From JACRBE01 sp964429005 (GTDB lineage Bacteria; Chlamydiota; Chlamydiia; Chlamydiales; JACRBE01), in NCBI GenBank assembly GCA_964429005.1, contig CAYSAJ010000004.1:1-64000 (forward strand): a stretch of 64,000 bases of DNA, written 5' to 3'. Position numbers and translations under genes: made by a program. Below the pieces are notes generated by a model. It did not search any database, was not told the origin of the DNA, and saw only the letters and a list, made by a program, of their open reading frames with translations. Position 1 is the first letter of the stretch; every line of letters starts with the position of its first letter. Of the stretch, positions 45,346 through 54,640 are shown one piece after another.

Positions 45346-46935
45346 ATGAAAGATCATTTACCTGAATATCATTCTTACGAAGAGTTTATTAACCGATCCG
45401 GGAAGCTCGCTGAAATTAAAGCTCTCGGGATTGATCCTTATCCTCATCACTTTTCCCCTAGCGCTGAAACAGCTTTTCTTGAGAAGAAATTCGAAGGTGA
45501 TTCTGTTGGATCTTTTGAAGAAGCAGAAAATGGCTCCACACCCTTTGCTTCGATATCTGGAAGGCTTATTCTTTTTCGCGCCATGGGTAAAAATGCTTTT
45601 GCACATTTACAAGATGAATCAGGGCGATTACAACTTCTTTTTAATAGAGACCACACAAAAGTAGATGGTTACCATCCTAGCTCTGATCCTAACACCCTTT
45701 CTCATCTCAAATTCATTGAAAAAAAGATTGATCTCGGGGACATTTTAGGGGTTGAAGGGCATCTTTTTAGAACACAAAAAGGTGAACTGACTCTTTTTGT
45801 GAAGAAGGTAACCTTGCTCTGCAAAACTCTTCTACCCCTTCCAGATAAACACGCAGGCCTCACAGACAAAGGTATTCGCTATCGTAAACGTTGGCTCGAC
45901 TTAATCTCTAATCCAGAAAACATTTCTCAATTTAAAAAACGAAGCCAAACAATCGCTTGGATTCGTGAATTTTTAATGAGCCAAGATTTCTTAGAAGTCG
46001 AAACGCCCATATTACAAAACACCTATGGTGGCGCTGCAGCGCGTCCTTTTTTAACTGAGCTGAATGCGATTGATGAACAAAAGATGTTTTTGCGCATTTC
46101 ATTAGAGATTCCTTTGAAAAAATTGATTGTTGGTGGGTTTAACAGAGTATTCGAGATTGGTAAAGTCTTTCGTAATGAAGGGATTGATAAAACTCACAAT
46201 CCAGAATTTACGATGCTTGAAATGTACGCCCAAAACTGGGATTACCATAACATGATGGTTTTAACAGAAAATCTTTTTGCTCTTTTAGCTAAAAAGCTCT
46301 ATGGCACTACATCTCTTGGAATCCGGATGGACAAAAGGGGCAATCCACATGAAGTAGATCTCAAAACCCCTTGGATCCGCATGAGCATGAAAGATAGTAT
46401 TAAGCATTATGCTGGGATTAATGTAGATCTTCTTTCTGACTTAGAAATTAGAACAACTCTTCAAGAAAAAACAGACCTTACTGCGGCCGATATTCAAAAG
46501 TCTTCCCGAGGTCAGCTTATTGCTTATCTTTTTGAAGAACTTGTAGAGCATCATCTTATTCAACCTCATCACATCATTGATCATCCGATTGAAACAACGC
46601 CTCTTTGCAAACTCCACAGAGATCCAGCCCTTCGCAAAGAAAACATTGTCGAAAGATTTGAAACCTTTATTTTAGGATTTGAGTTTTGCAATTCCTACTC
46701 TGAGCTCAATGATCCCATTTTGCAAAGAGAACTTCTTGCTCAGCAAAATAAGATGAAAGAAGAAGGTGATGAAGAAGCACATCCTATGGATGAAGAATTC
46801 ATTGAAGCAATTTGCCAAGGGATGGCTCCTACAGGAGGGCTAGGCATAGGTATTGATAGGCTCATGATGCTACTTCTTGGTGAAGTCTCTATTCGCGATG
46901 TACTTCTCTTCCCCTTAATGAAGAACGAAGATTAA
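45346..46935 (+). CDS. lysS: Lysyl-tRNA synthetase, class II
   Basis: A 529-residue class II enzyme that charges tRNA-Lys. The N-terminal OB-fold anticodon domain (about 60-170, GRLILFRAMGKNAFAHLQD) and the catalytic domain carry motif 1 near RSQTIAWIREFL, motif 2 FRNEGIDKTHNPEFTMLE, and motif 3 GLGIGIDRLMMLLLG. The length is at the long end for bacterial LysS. It converges on the hypothetical gene at 46980. In C. trachomatis lysS and cysS are neighbours (CT781-CT782) and they also lie together here. Confidence 0.95.
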   Translation: MKDHLPEYHSYEEFINRSGKLAEIKALGIDPYPHHFSPSAETAFLEKKFEGDSVGSFEEAENGSTPFASISGRLILFRAMGKNAFAHLQDESGRLQLLFNRDHTKVDGYHPSSDPNTLSHLKFIEKKIDLGDILGVEGHLFRTQKGELTLFVKKVTLLCKTLLPLPDKHAGLTDKGIRYRKRWLDLISNPENISQFKKRSQTIAWIREFLMSQDFLEVETPILQNTYGGAAARPFLTELNAIDEQKMFLRISLEIPLKKLIVGGFNRVFEIGKVFRNEGIDKTHNPEFTMLEMYAQNWDYHNMMVLTENLFALLAKKLYGTTSLGIRMDKRGNPHEVDLKTPWIRMSMKDSIKHYAGINVDLLSDLEIRTTLQEKTDLTAADIQKSSRGQLIAYLFEELVEHHLIQPHHIIDHPIETTPLCKLHRDPALRKENIVERFETFILGFEFCNSYSELNDPILQRELLAQQNKMKEEGDEEAHPMDEEFIEAICQGMAPTGGLGIGIDRLMMLLLGEVSIRDVLLFPLMKNED

Positions 46936-46979
46936 AACAAAAGGTCTACACCCTCTTTTTTAATTATTTCACTGAGTGA

Positions 46980-47801
46980 TTACTTGGATTTTTTATAATG
47001 GATTTGACGATCAACGACAACCCCATTAAAAGGGTCGATGTGAACTACTAGCATGCCTTCTTCAACCAATTCAGAGGCAGGCTCATGAACTGGAAGGGAG
47101 TTGTTATGGCCAGGTCGTCTGCAGCAGGAAAAATATGAAAAGGAGCTTGCAAGATAGTAGCAAGCTAAGCAGGCTATATTTTTTATCTTAATGACTGCAA
47201 CCTCACTACAACTACGATTTCGATTTTTCATTTCTTTAAGAAAAAAATCATATTGCCATGTTAGAAAAGTAACAGCTGTATTTTTTATCTCTTTACCAAG
47301 CTTGCGATCATTTGTTACCACTTTTTTTAAATATCCGAGCTCATTGCAAATTTGGAGAAGCTGAAAGGTAGTAATTCTAGCTAGGACAGGATGTGGAGCA
47401 AAAGAGTCTACCGAGGATCGATCGGTGCATAAAGCATAAGTACATAATAGAAAGCGGCCACAAGCACTCATATTTTCCCACATTGAGAAAGCCGTTTCTA
47501 GAGTTGCAAAAACTGGTTTAATGTGTGTTGAGAAAAACCGCTTATAGAAATCTGAATAGGGGTCTTCATAATCTGATGAAAGCTGAAAGTCCTCAGCTGT
47601 CCCTTCAAAATACCAGTATTTCTCCTTTTTTTCGGTAAACACTTCGCGCAAAACAATTTCTAGAGAACTAGAATACTCTCTGCCGAGAGATGTATAAGGT
47701 AAAACAGCAGAAAGGAAGTCTTTTTCACTTTCAGAAAGCCCATCATCCAACATCATAGGTATCGATTCGGAGGGAGCAGGAGATATGTAAGGAATGATCA
47801 T
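46980..47801 (-). CDS. Hypothetical protein, paralog of 47811-48653
   Basis: A 273-residue protein with a short N-terminus rich in Pro/Ser and a helical core. The segment LLQICNELGYLKKVV-NDRKLG (about 149-168) lines up with ALQVANEIRYLRNLI-DIDRKLTG in the next gene upstream, so the two are diverged tandem copies. A Cys-rich hydrophobic patch occurs at about 212-228 (ACLACYYLASSF, SCC). It follows the preceding gene by 9 bases, in line with cysS. No known family. Confidence 0.6.
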   Translation of the reverse strand: MIIPYISPAPSESIPMMLDDGLSESEKDFLSAVLPYTSLGREYSSSLEIVLREVFTEKKEKYWYFEGTAEDFQLSSDYEDPYSDFYKRFFSTHIKPVFATLETAFSMWENMSACGRFLLCTYALCTDRSSVDSFAPHPVLARITTFQLLQICNELGYLKKVVTNDRKLGKEIKNTAVTFLTWQYDFFLKEMKNRNRSCSEVAVIKIKNIACLACYYLASSFSYFSCCRRPGHNNSLPVHEPASELVEEGMLVVHIDPFNGVVVDRQIHYKKSK

Positions 47802-47810
47802 GGTATTAAT

Positions 47811-48653
47811 CTATCTTCGACCTATTTCTGGAGGGGCTCTTTTAGCTGCTGGTCTTCCTGCTATAACCACTCCCACCTCGTCTCTTTTGCGTTTTTTGCC
47901 AACACCACCGATTGCTCCTGGATCTAGCCAGCCTTCAGCCTCTATGAGCATTTTGGTTTCTAATGCTACGACATCAGCGGGCTCTGGCGGAATTTTGATA
48001 CGAAGAATACTTATGTCATCGGGGACTACGGGGTGGGGCGCTTCGCAAGGTGCTTTCAAGCGTAGTACAAGTCTTGGGGAATCTGCAGGTCTGGTAAATC
48101 GAGAAAACTGCTCACTAACATAGTTTCTTTCAAGAGCAGTGATAAGATTAATGGCTCTTTGTTTTAAAGAAAGCTCCCAGCTTGAGCCCGTTAGCTTTCT
48201 GTCTATATCTTCCATGATGAGATTACGAAGATAGCGGATTTCATTTGCTACTTGCAAAGCTCTAAATGGCAGGTCGTCGTCTAACCCATCATCAACTCTT
48301 CCCCAAACAAACGCATCTTTTTGGATCTCATGAGGCAACCCTTGTTGAAATAACCATAATAGAAAACTCTGAATGCGATCATAAAATTGATGGTCGGGTG
48401 CATTAGATACTATTCTTGGATAAAAAATGATGGGTTCATCCACTTTACTCCCAAGAACTCTAAAATATAATTCGTTGAAAATTTGTTTGCTGAGGAAATC
48501 AACTTCTTTAGCTAGATGATAATGATGTGGCGATGAAATACACAGGCTGACTAAATGCTCCCAAGATGTACTTATTGACAATATTATAGCTGGGGATACC
48601 GCAAAAAAATATGCCAAATCAGGATAGCTGCTGAGAGATAGAGGAGAAATCAT
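47811..48653 (-). CDS. Hypothetical protein with NLS-like C-terminus
   Basis: A 280-residue protein, paralogous in its core (around residues 130-160) to the 273-residue protein just downstream. The last ~30 residues contain a basic cluster KKRKR at about 252-256, and a second basic stretch GRPAAKRAPPEIGRR at the very end, resembling eukaryotic nuclear localisation signals. The region before it is Pro/Ala-rich and probably flexible. It starts two bases after the cysS stop, suggesting cotranscription. Whether it reaches a host nucleus cannot be judged from sequence; binding nucleic acid in the bacterium is an alternative. Confidence 0.65.
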   Translation of the reverse strand: MISPLSLSSYPDLAYFFAVSPAIILSISTSWEHLVSLCISSPHHYHLAKEVDFLSKQIFNELYFRVLGSKVDEPIIFYPRIVSNAPDHQFYDRIQSFLLWLFQQGLPHEIQKDAFVWGRVDDGLDDDLPFRALQVANEIRYLRNLIMEDIDRKLTGSSWELSLKQRAINLITALERNYVSEQFSRFTRPADSPRLVLRLKAPCEAPHPVVPDDISILRIKIPPEPADVVALETKMLIEAEGWLDPGAIGGVGKKRKRDEVGVVIAGRPAAKRAPPEIGRR

Positions 48654-48655
48654 AT

Positions 48656-50077
48656 TTAGGAGAGCTTTTTCTTAAGGGTTGGACCTTGACGGCTATCTTC
48701 AATGACATACCCGTTTTTCTCTATATCATGTCGATATAGATCAGCTTTAGCAAAGTCTTTGTTTTTTCTCGCATCTTCGCGAAGATGCAAAAGATGATAA
48801 ATTTCTTCTGGAACAAGTTGATCATTTTGAGGTTTCATGACATTCAAAATATGGTCTAACTTAAAAAGGTAGCCATGAATTCTGAGAGCGTCACTCTTTG
48901 AAAGTGTTTTGTGATCGATTCGGCTGTTGATCTCACGAATAAAGTCAAATAGAGATGCTAGGGCTTCAGCAACGCTCAGATCATCTGATACACTTTTAAT
49001 GAACTTCTCTGAAAAGCTTTTTAAAGAAGCTTCTATGCTTTCTCCTGTTTCTTGCTCTACTTTAATGAGACGCTCTAGGAAATCATAGATCCGCTGCAAA
49101 GAGTGTTTTGCAGCTTCAAGAGATTGCAAAGAAAAATTGAGTTTATGGCGATAATGAGTTTGAAGCAGGGCAAACCTTATGACAACGCCGCTGTAGCCCA
49201 TCTCTAGGAGATCTCTCACTGTATAAAAGTTTCCAAGGCTTTTTGACATTTTTTTTCCATCTACAACTAGATGTTCTGCATGAAGCCAATAGCGAGAAAA
49301 AATTTCCCCGAAGGTGCATTCTGATTGAGCAATTTCATTTTCATGATGAGGAAAAATGTTATCAACCCCCCCACAATGAATATCGATACTTGGGCCTAAT
49401 ATTTCTGTAGCCATAGCTGAACACTCAATATGCCAACCAGGTCTTCCGCGCCCAAAAGGGCTTTCCCAAAAAATATTCCCATCTCTCTCTTCATCATAAG
49501 CTTTCCAAAGGACAAAATCTGAGGCTGATTCCCGATCATATTCATCGTGGTTGACACGGTTAGATGCCCCCTCTTTGAGATCTTCTAAGTGAAGATGAGA
49601 CAAACATCCATAGCGAGGGAACTTATCGATTCGGAAATAAATATTTCCTTCAGATCCTTCATAAGCAAATCCTTTATCGATGAGTTTTTGAATCATCGAG
49701 ATCATGGCTCCAATATAGTCAGTCGCCTTTGGATAATGATGTGCTTTTAATAGCCCCAAAGCTTCCACATCATTCAAAAAAGCTTTCACATAGTAAGAAG
49801 TAAAATCAGTTAAAGAAATTTGTTTTTGGATCGCTCCTTTAATGGTTTTATCATCGACATCTGTGAGGTTCATCACATGCTCAACTTTAAAGCCACTAAA
49901 TTCAAGAACTCTTCTTAAGAGATCTTCAAAAACGTAAGTACGAAAATTTCCAATATGAGCAAAGTTATAGACGGTAGGGCCACAGGTATATAAACGGACT
50001 TTATTTGGGTCTAAAGGCTGGAATTCTTCTTTTGTTTTTGTGAGTGTATTAAAAAAATAAAGAGGACTTTGCTTCAT
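48656..50077 (-). CDS. cysS: Cysteinyl-tRNA synthetase
   Basis: From the ATG at 50077 (473 residues; a longer frame through aas is rejected because MKQSPLYFFNTLT is the normal start and AAGGAATTT is a ribosome site). The class I Rossmann catalytic core has the HIGH-like HIGN at 41-44, the zinc Cys32 (TCGPTVY) and the KMSKSLGN loop. It charges tRNA-Cys using zinc for thiol recognition. It starts 7 bases after the aas stop, so is cotranscribed with it. Confidence 0.94.
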   Translation of the reverse strand: MKQSPLYFFNTLTKTKEEFQPLDPNKVRLYTCGPTVYNFAHIGNFRTYVFEDLLRRVLEFSGFKVEHVMNLTDVDDKTIKGAIQKQISLTDFTSYYVKAFLNDVEALGLLKAHHYPKATDYIGAMISMIQKLIDKGFAYEGSEGNIYFRIDKFPRYGCLSHLHLEDLKEGASNRVNHDEYDRESASDFVLWKAYDEERDGNIFWESPFGRGRPGWHIECSAMATEILGPSIDIHCGGVDNIFPHHENEIAQSECTFGEIFSRYWLHAEHLVVDGKKMSKSLGNFYTVRDLLEMGYSGVVIRFALLQTHYRHKLNFSLQSLEAAKHSLQRIYDFLERLIKVEQETGESIEASLKSFSEKFIKSVSDDLSVAEALASLFDFIREINSRIDHKTLSKSDALRIHGYLFKLDHILNVMKPQNDQLVPEEIYHLLHLREDARKNKDFAKADLYRHDIEKNGYVIEDSRQGPTLKKKLS

Positions 50078-50084
50078 AAATTCC

Positions 50085-52790
50085 TTATTGAAGAACCATT
50101 TCGTTGAGTTGTCGATAATTGATTTTTCCACTTCCAAGAAGGGGAAGTTCTTCTAGTGTTCTCACCTCAGATATTTTTACAATTCGGCCGAATCCTGACT
50201 CTCTTAGAACAGTATTAACCTCTTCTTTTGTGATTCGGGATGTTGTAAAAAGAACCACATGAGGTCTTCCTTCTTCAATTTCTTTTACACAAACCACAAA
50301 GGATTTTGAAGGATCGATATCTTCTACCCACCCTTTCATTTTTGATTGGTTGATGAGTTCTTCTTCAATAGAGGTTAAAGAGATCATCTCCCCACCGATT
50401 TTGACAAATCTTTTGAGGCGACCTTGGAGCATAAGGTTTCCTTTTTCATCAAAGTAGCCAATATCACCTGTTCTGTACCATTTTTTCCCGTCGATTTCAA
50501 TAAAGGGATCTCGGCCGGGGTTCCCTAAGTATCCATAGAAAATAGAAGGGCCGCGCACACAAAGCTCTCCAGAAGAGCCTTGAGGAAGCTTTTCGTGGGT
50601 GTCGATATGGATTGTGCATACTTCAAGATTGGGCAGCGGAACTCCTACCCCTTTTGGCTGATTATAATCACATACTGTGACTACTGGAGAGCACTCTGTA
50701 ATCCCATATCCCTCTAAGAACAGTTTGTCTTCTCCCATCTTTTTAACACTTTTTTTGAGCTCATCAGAAGCTTTTTCAGCCCCCGAAACAAACAGACGAA
50801 CCGATTTCATGTCTTCAGGAGTAGAGAATTTAAAAAAGTTTTGATAAAAGCTCGGCGCGAGACACAGCACTGAGCACTCAGCGCGCTTCACATCATCTCG
50901 AATTGTCTGCCCGTCAGTCGGGTCTGGAGCGTAGAACACTCTAAAATTCGACAAAAGAGGTAATAGTCCCGTTACAGAGAATCCGAACGAGTGAAAGGGA
51001 GGCAAGACTCCGTAAAGGATATCATTTGCTTCTAGTTTGATCCGCTCGAGAGAAGCCGTTAAATTAGAAATAATATTTTTATGAGACAAGGGAACAGCTT
51101 TTGGATAGGCCTCTGTCCCGCTTGTAAAAAGGACAACAGCAGGGTCAGTTTCTTTACGTTTTGCTAGTCCAAAGCGACGTAGGATCATCTTTTTGGGAAG
51201 TAAAAGAGTAAATAGTGCAGAGAGTTTATCTTTTAAACTCACCGTTTTTCGCACTTCTTCAACCAAGGTAATTTTATCTTTGATTTCTTCAAGATGAAGA
51301 TGTTGAAGGCGGTCGAGAAATTTTGTTGCGCTTAAGATGACATCGATGCCCAAAAGCTCTATCGCATAATTTAAAGATCTTACGCCCGTTGTCCAATTGA
51401 GCATAACGGGGACTTTTCCCGCTAATTGAGTGGCTAATATCAACAGGTAAGAACCAACAGAAGAAGGGAGCATAATACCAACGTATTCCCCGGGCAATTT
51501 TTCTATTTTCTTGGCAAGAATAAGAACGCTAAGGGAGAGCCGCTTGTAGGTAAATGTTCCTGAATTTGTGTCACCACAAATTTCTAAAGCAGAAAACTTT
51601 TTGGCAGTGCTCAGAAAAATCTCAGGAATAAATTTTCCTGAACGTATTTTTGGGGTTTCCCCTCTTTTTTGTTCTTTCCAAACAGGCTTAGTACTCACCG
51701 GCTCTGCTTTAGAAGATTTTTTTTGTCCTGCTGCTAGAACGAAGAGGTCGTGGACTGTTTTGAGTTCGCCAGGCTCAATTTTTGCTTCAATATCAAATTC
51801 TTCCGAAATAAAAGAGAAGAGCGTCGCAATATCTAAAGAATCTAGACCCAGATCTATGGATAAATCTTTGTCTTCCTCAATATCTGAAATAGAAACATGG
51901 GCAAAAGAACCAATCTTATCTAGAATCTTCTTTTTATCTTCATCCGAAAGTTGAACAGATATTTTTCCAAATTCTTTATGATCATTCATGATAATCTTCG
52001 GAATATCTTTGCTAAAAAAGCTATATGGAACCAATTTGATAGCTTCCTCGCTCACTACCCGCCCTTTATCATCCAAGTAACGATTATAAAAGTTTTGCAA
52101 GTATTGATTGATCTCCATTTTATTTGCCTGATAAGGAAATCTATCTTGGGGATTGTAATACTCAATCTCTAGGTTTCTTTTAGGCGCAAAGAAAACGAAG
52201 TTTTTAATGATCGTCCAAGCAGCGTTGAGAGCGACTTTCCAAAAAGGTGGGACGTTTCCCGTAATGGCTCTTGAAAATGAGCTTCCCCATAAACCGCTCA
52301 TTCGCACCATAATAATGTTCACATCTGGGTATTCTTTCAGAATGCTATATATAAAGGAACTACCTCCGACAGCCTCTTTAGGACCTCTACGTAGATGGCC
52401 TGCTGGGTAAACAAGAAAGTTTTCTCCCTTTTTTAAGCCTTCAAGGACAGTCTTAAAAGCCTCTTCCCCTTTTTCTTTTTTCCAATCGTTGACAGCACTT
52501 TCAAAGTTTGGAATCGGAATGGCTTTGACGGCATTCATAAAAAACCGAGCGCCTGGGTAGTTAAAAAAATGCTCAACGACGAGGGGTCTAAGTTTGAATT
52601 TCTTCCAAAGTAAAGCCATCATGATGATGGGGTCGATTTCTGCAGGGTGATTTGGAAGGATAAGATACCCCCCCTTTTTCAGTTTAGGCTGGTCTAGAGC
52701 TGCTTTGTTTTTGAGTTTAATTCGGTACCTAAGTCTAAGGGAAGACCTTATGAAGAGAGAAAAAGCATCAAGGAAAAATCGCATAGCCAT
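50085..52790 (-). CDS. aas: Three-domain acyltransferase-ACP-acyl-ACP synthetase (Aas-like)
   Basis: From the ATG at 52790 the protein has 901 residues. Domain 1 (about 1-260) is a PlsC-type acyltransferase with NHPAEID (HX4D, 48-53) and YPAGHLRRG. Domain 2 (about 280-355) looks like an acyl carrier protein, with the phosphopantetheine Ser at about 318 (LGLDSLD). Domain 3 (about 390-900) is an AMP-binding acyl-activating enzyme with LFTSGTEAYPKAVPLSH and EGYGITECSPV. It likely activates scavenged host fatty acids onto ACP and esterifies lysophospholipids. In C. trachomatis aas and plsC are separate neighbours (CT776/CT775, from memory). It heads the operon with cysS. Confidence 0.88.
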   Translation of the reverse strand: MAMRFFLDAFSLFIRSSLRLRYRIKLKNKAALDQPKLKKGGYLILPNHPAEIDPIIMMALLWKKFKLRPLVVEHFFNYPGARFFMNAVKAIPIPNFESAVNDWKKEKGEEAFKTVLEGLKKGENFLVYPAGHLRRGPKEAVGGSSFIYSILKEYPDVNIIMVRMSGLWGSSFSRAITGNVPPFWKVALNAAWTIIKNFVFFAPKRNLEIEYYNPQDRFPYQANKMEINQYLQNFYNRYLDDKGRVVSEEAIKLVPYSFFSKDIPKIIMNDHKEFGKISVQLSDEDKKKILDKIGSFAHVSISDIEEDKDLSIDLGLDSLDIATLFSFISEEFDIEAKIEPGELKTVHDLFVLAAGQKKSSKAEPVSTKPVWKEQKRGETPKIRSGKFIPEIFLSTAKKFSALEICGDTNSGTFTYKRLSLSVLILAKKIEKLPGEYVGIMLPSSVGSYLLILATQLAGKVPVMLNWTTGVRSLNYAIELLGIDVILSATKFLDRLQHLHLEEIKDKITLVEEVRKTVSLKDKLSALFTLLLPKKMILRRFGLAKRKETDPAVVLFTSGTEAYPKAVPLSHKNIISNLTASLERIKLEANDILYGVLPPFHSFGFSVTGLLPLLSNFRVFYAPDPTDGQTIRDDVKRAECSVLCLAPSFYQNFFKFSTPEDMKSVRLFVSGAEKASDELKKSVKKMGEDKLFLEGYGITECSPVVTVCDYNQPKGVGVPLPNLEVCTIHIDTHEKLPQGSSGELCVRGPSIFYGYLGNPGRDPFIEIDGKKWYRTGDIGYFDEKGNLMLQGRLKRFVKIGGEMISLTSIEEELINQSKMKGWVEDIDPSKSFVVCVKEIEEGRPHVVLFTTSRITKEEVNTVLRESGFGRIVKISEVRTLEELPLLGSGKINYRQLNEMVLQ

Positions 52791-53076
52791 AATTTTTGAA
52801 TCCTTTATTGAGCAAAAAAGATAAATCATAAAGAAACAAAAATTTAAGATAAAAAGGTTTCTTCGAGCCTCTTAAAGGCTTAAAAGTCAACCTCTTATAA
52901 TAAAATTCTATCCTGTTAACAGCCAATCACTTACAAAACCCGATTGAGTTCTTTATTGCTAGTAATTTAACAACCACTCTTTATTAATATATTTTTTTAA
53001 TTAATTGAGCAAATTAAAATTTGATTTATGTTATAATTAAATATATAAATAATAAAATATAATAAGAGTTAATATT

Positions 53077-53979
53077 ATGGCATTATCAATTGCAGTGAGA
53101 TCAGCAGCAGCCTGCGCAAGAGCAGCCGTAACAGATTCATTATCTGTTGCTTGCAGATCTGAGGCATTAGCTAGTAGGGTAGCCACAGCTGCCGCGCCAG
53201 CTATTAAGGGCGCAGCTCGATTCAGATCCCCATTAATCCTTGCAGGTGGAATTTTATCCGCTGGAGCTGGGATGGCGGCGATTGCTTCAGCAGCTAGAGA
53301 AGACAAATTGAAACGCGAAGAAGGAACACCGGCTTCGGAACCTACTTACGTTAGATATGCACCCGGCGAAGACCCATTCGGAACAGCTGTCCATGATGAC
53401 ATAGACGCTGGTACGCTCACAGAAGCTGAGATCGAGATATTAACTAATTTTGCTAAATCACTTCCTGCAACTGTTTTGAGCTCTATCGCGACCGCAGTTT
53501 TAACTTCTTCACCAATAGGAGCTTCTGTCATAGCAGGCGTTATAGCAGCCGCAGTTAGTGAAGCTTTAGTTGATAAAGTCTCTGATGTTGCAAGAGCGGG
53601 TATCTCTGGTACTCTAGAGGGAGCTCTTTGTTCACTCTTAGCTAACAAATTATTTGTAGCAGGATTAAAGTGTCGATCTACAGCATGCATGCTTGTTCTT
53701 CAATCTACGATCCAATCATGTTTGAATGGTGTAATTAGTACTTCCGTGGCTAAGAGAACAGATGAAGCGGCCTTAGGAACTGCAAAAAGAGCGAGTGCTG
53801 CTGCTCTTTCGACTTTTACAACTCTAGGGTTAGATCCTCTAAGAGCTAGGGGTGTAAAAAATGCTTTTGTTACTTGTGGCCGAAGTGCTGCCGCGGCAGG
53901 TCTTGGTTACGGAATTGACACTGCGCACAGTGCTCTATCTGAATATAGAACATCAGAAGCAGCCCAGCAATTAGCTTAA
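53077..53979 (+). CDS. Ala-rich hypothetical protein with presequence-like N-terminus
   Basis: A 300-residue, very Ala/Ser-rich protein. The first 50 residues are rich in Ala, Ser and Arg with few acids, then a Gly/Ala-rich hydrophobic segment (LILAGGILSAGAGMAAIASAA). A second hydrophobic block (about 145-170) follows an acidic region. The C-terminal half has amphipathic helices with Cys residues. No family recognised. The leader 52990-53076 is almost purely A/T with a TATAAT-like -10. It ends at a hairpin terminator. Inc-like, porin-like or organelle-targeted identity are all possible. Confidence 0.7.
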   Translation: MALSIAVRSAAACARAAVTDSLSVACRSEALASRVATAAAPAIKGAARFRSPLILAGGILSAGAGMAAIASAAREDKLKREEGTPASEPTYVRYAPGEDPFGTAVHDDIDAGTLTEAEIEILTNFAKSLPATVLSSIATAVLTSSPIGASVIAGVIAAAVSEALVDKVSDVARAGISGTLEGALCSLLANKLFVAGLKCRSTACMLVLQSTIQSCLNGVISTSVAKRTDEAALGTAKRASAAALSTFTTLGLDPLRARGVKNAFVTCGRSAAAAGLGYGIDTAHSALSEYRTSEAAQQLA

Positions 53980-53989
53980 AGCTTTATTG

Positions 53990-54029
53990 AACCTTAGTTT
54001 TTCTTTCACAAGAAAATCTAAGGTTTTTT
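53990..54029 (+). terminator. Rho-independent terminator
   Basis: AACCTTAG pairs with CTAAGGTT, extended by a TTTTCTT / AAGAAAA stem (loop TCAC), and a T-run follows. It closes the Ala-rich gene. Confidence 0.85.
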
Positions 54030-54098
54030 CTTTTATTGACGAATTCCTTTTTTTGAAGTAACTGCAACTAGAGTAACTCCATTCAAAAGGAATCCTCT

Positions 54099-54374
54099 AT
54101 GGTCAAGCCGGTCAATGAACCAACACCTTCTCATCATGGACATGTTCATGAATCCGCTGAAGAAATGTCTCCTCAGCTTGCTAAAGCTGTATCCTTAGCC
54201 AATCGAATTGATCGGGTGGCACAGCTACTGCACACACAAGTTCATTCATATAACAAATCGGCGGATAATAGCTCCGAGTTAGAAAAAAGAAATGTAGCCT
54301 CGATGAATAAGGAAGAATCAGCCTCAAACCCACCTATGGGAAGCAGTTCTTCCAAAAAGAAAAAAAAATCGTAG
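54099..54374 (+). CDS. Small charged hypothetical protein
   Basis: A 91-residue protein with a good ribosome site (AAAAGGAATCCTCT before the ATG). His-rich N-terminus (SHHGHVHES), a helical middle (SPQLAKAVSLANRIDRVAQLL) and a Ser/Lys-rich end SSKKKKKS. No known family. It is between two terminators or small gaps, so it stands alone. Its existence is likely but not certain. Confidence 0.5.
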   Translation: MVKPVNEPTPSHHGHVHESAEEMSPQLAKAVSLANRIDRVAQLLHTQVHSYNKSADNSSELEKRNVASMNKEESASNPPMGSSSSKKKKKS

Positions 54375-54451
54375 ATTCTTTTATTGACTCTTAAAAATCT
54401 TTTGATATAACCAAAATTTATTCTTTAAATTTTTGATGATTTTGAGGCGAT

Positions 54452-54640
54452 ATGGAAGCTGTTAAATTACACGGAGTGGGAGCTAAGTATTTTACACCTG
54501 CAATAGAACTTAGCGATTTAACTTTAAGAACTCATGCGATAGCGATCGATTGTTTTGCGTGCAGAGAAACTTTTACTGGGAAGAACCTTCCTTTGCAGCA
54601 ACAGGAAGGTCCTTCTTTGTCGAGTCTTATCCGTTTTTGA
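54452..54640 (+). CDS. Possible small protein of 62 residues
   Basis: An open frame with a plausible GAGGCG ribosome site ahead of the ATG. The product has a short helical or strand-rich stretch and ends LSSLIRF. The tail overlaps the bioY stop codon by 14 bases. No homology recognised. It could be a random frame. Confidence 0.3.
   Translation: MEAVKLHGVGAKYFTPAIELSDLTLRTHAIAIDCFACRETFTGKNLPLQQQEGPSLSSLIRF

Noticed and set aside
53037..53306. Ala-rich open frame on the minus strand
   Set aside because: It is the antisense shadow of the GC-rich Ala codons of the gene at 53077 and lacks a ribosome site.
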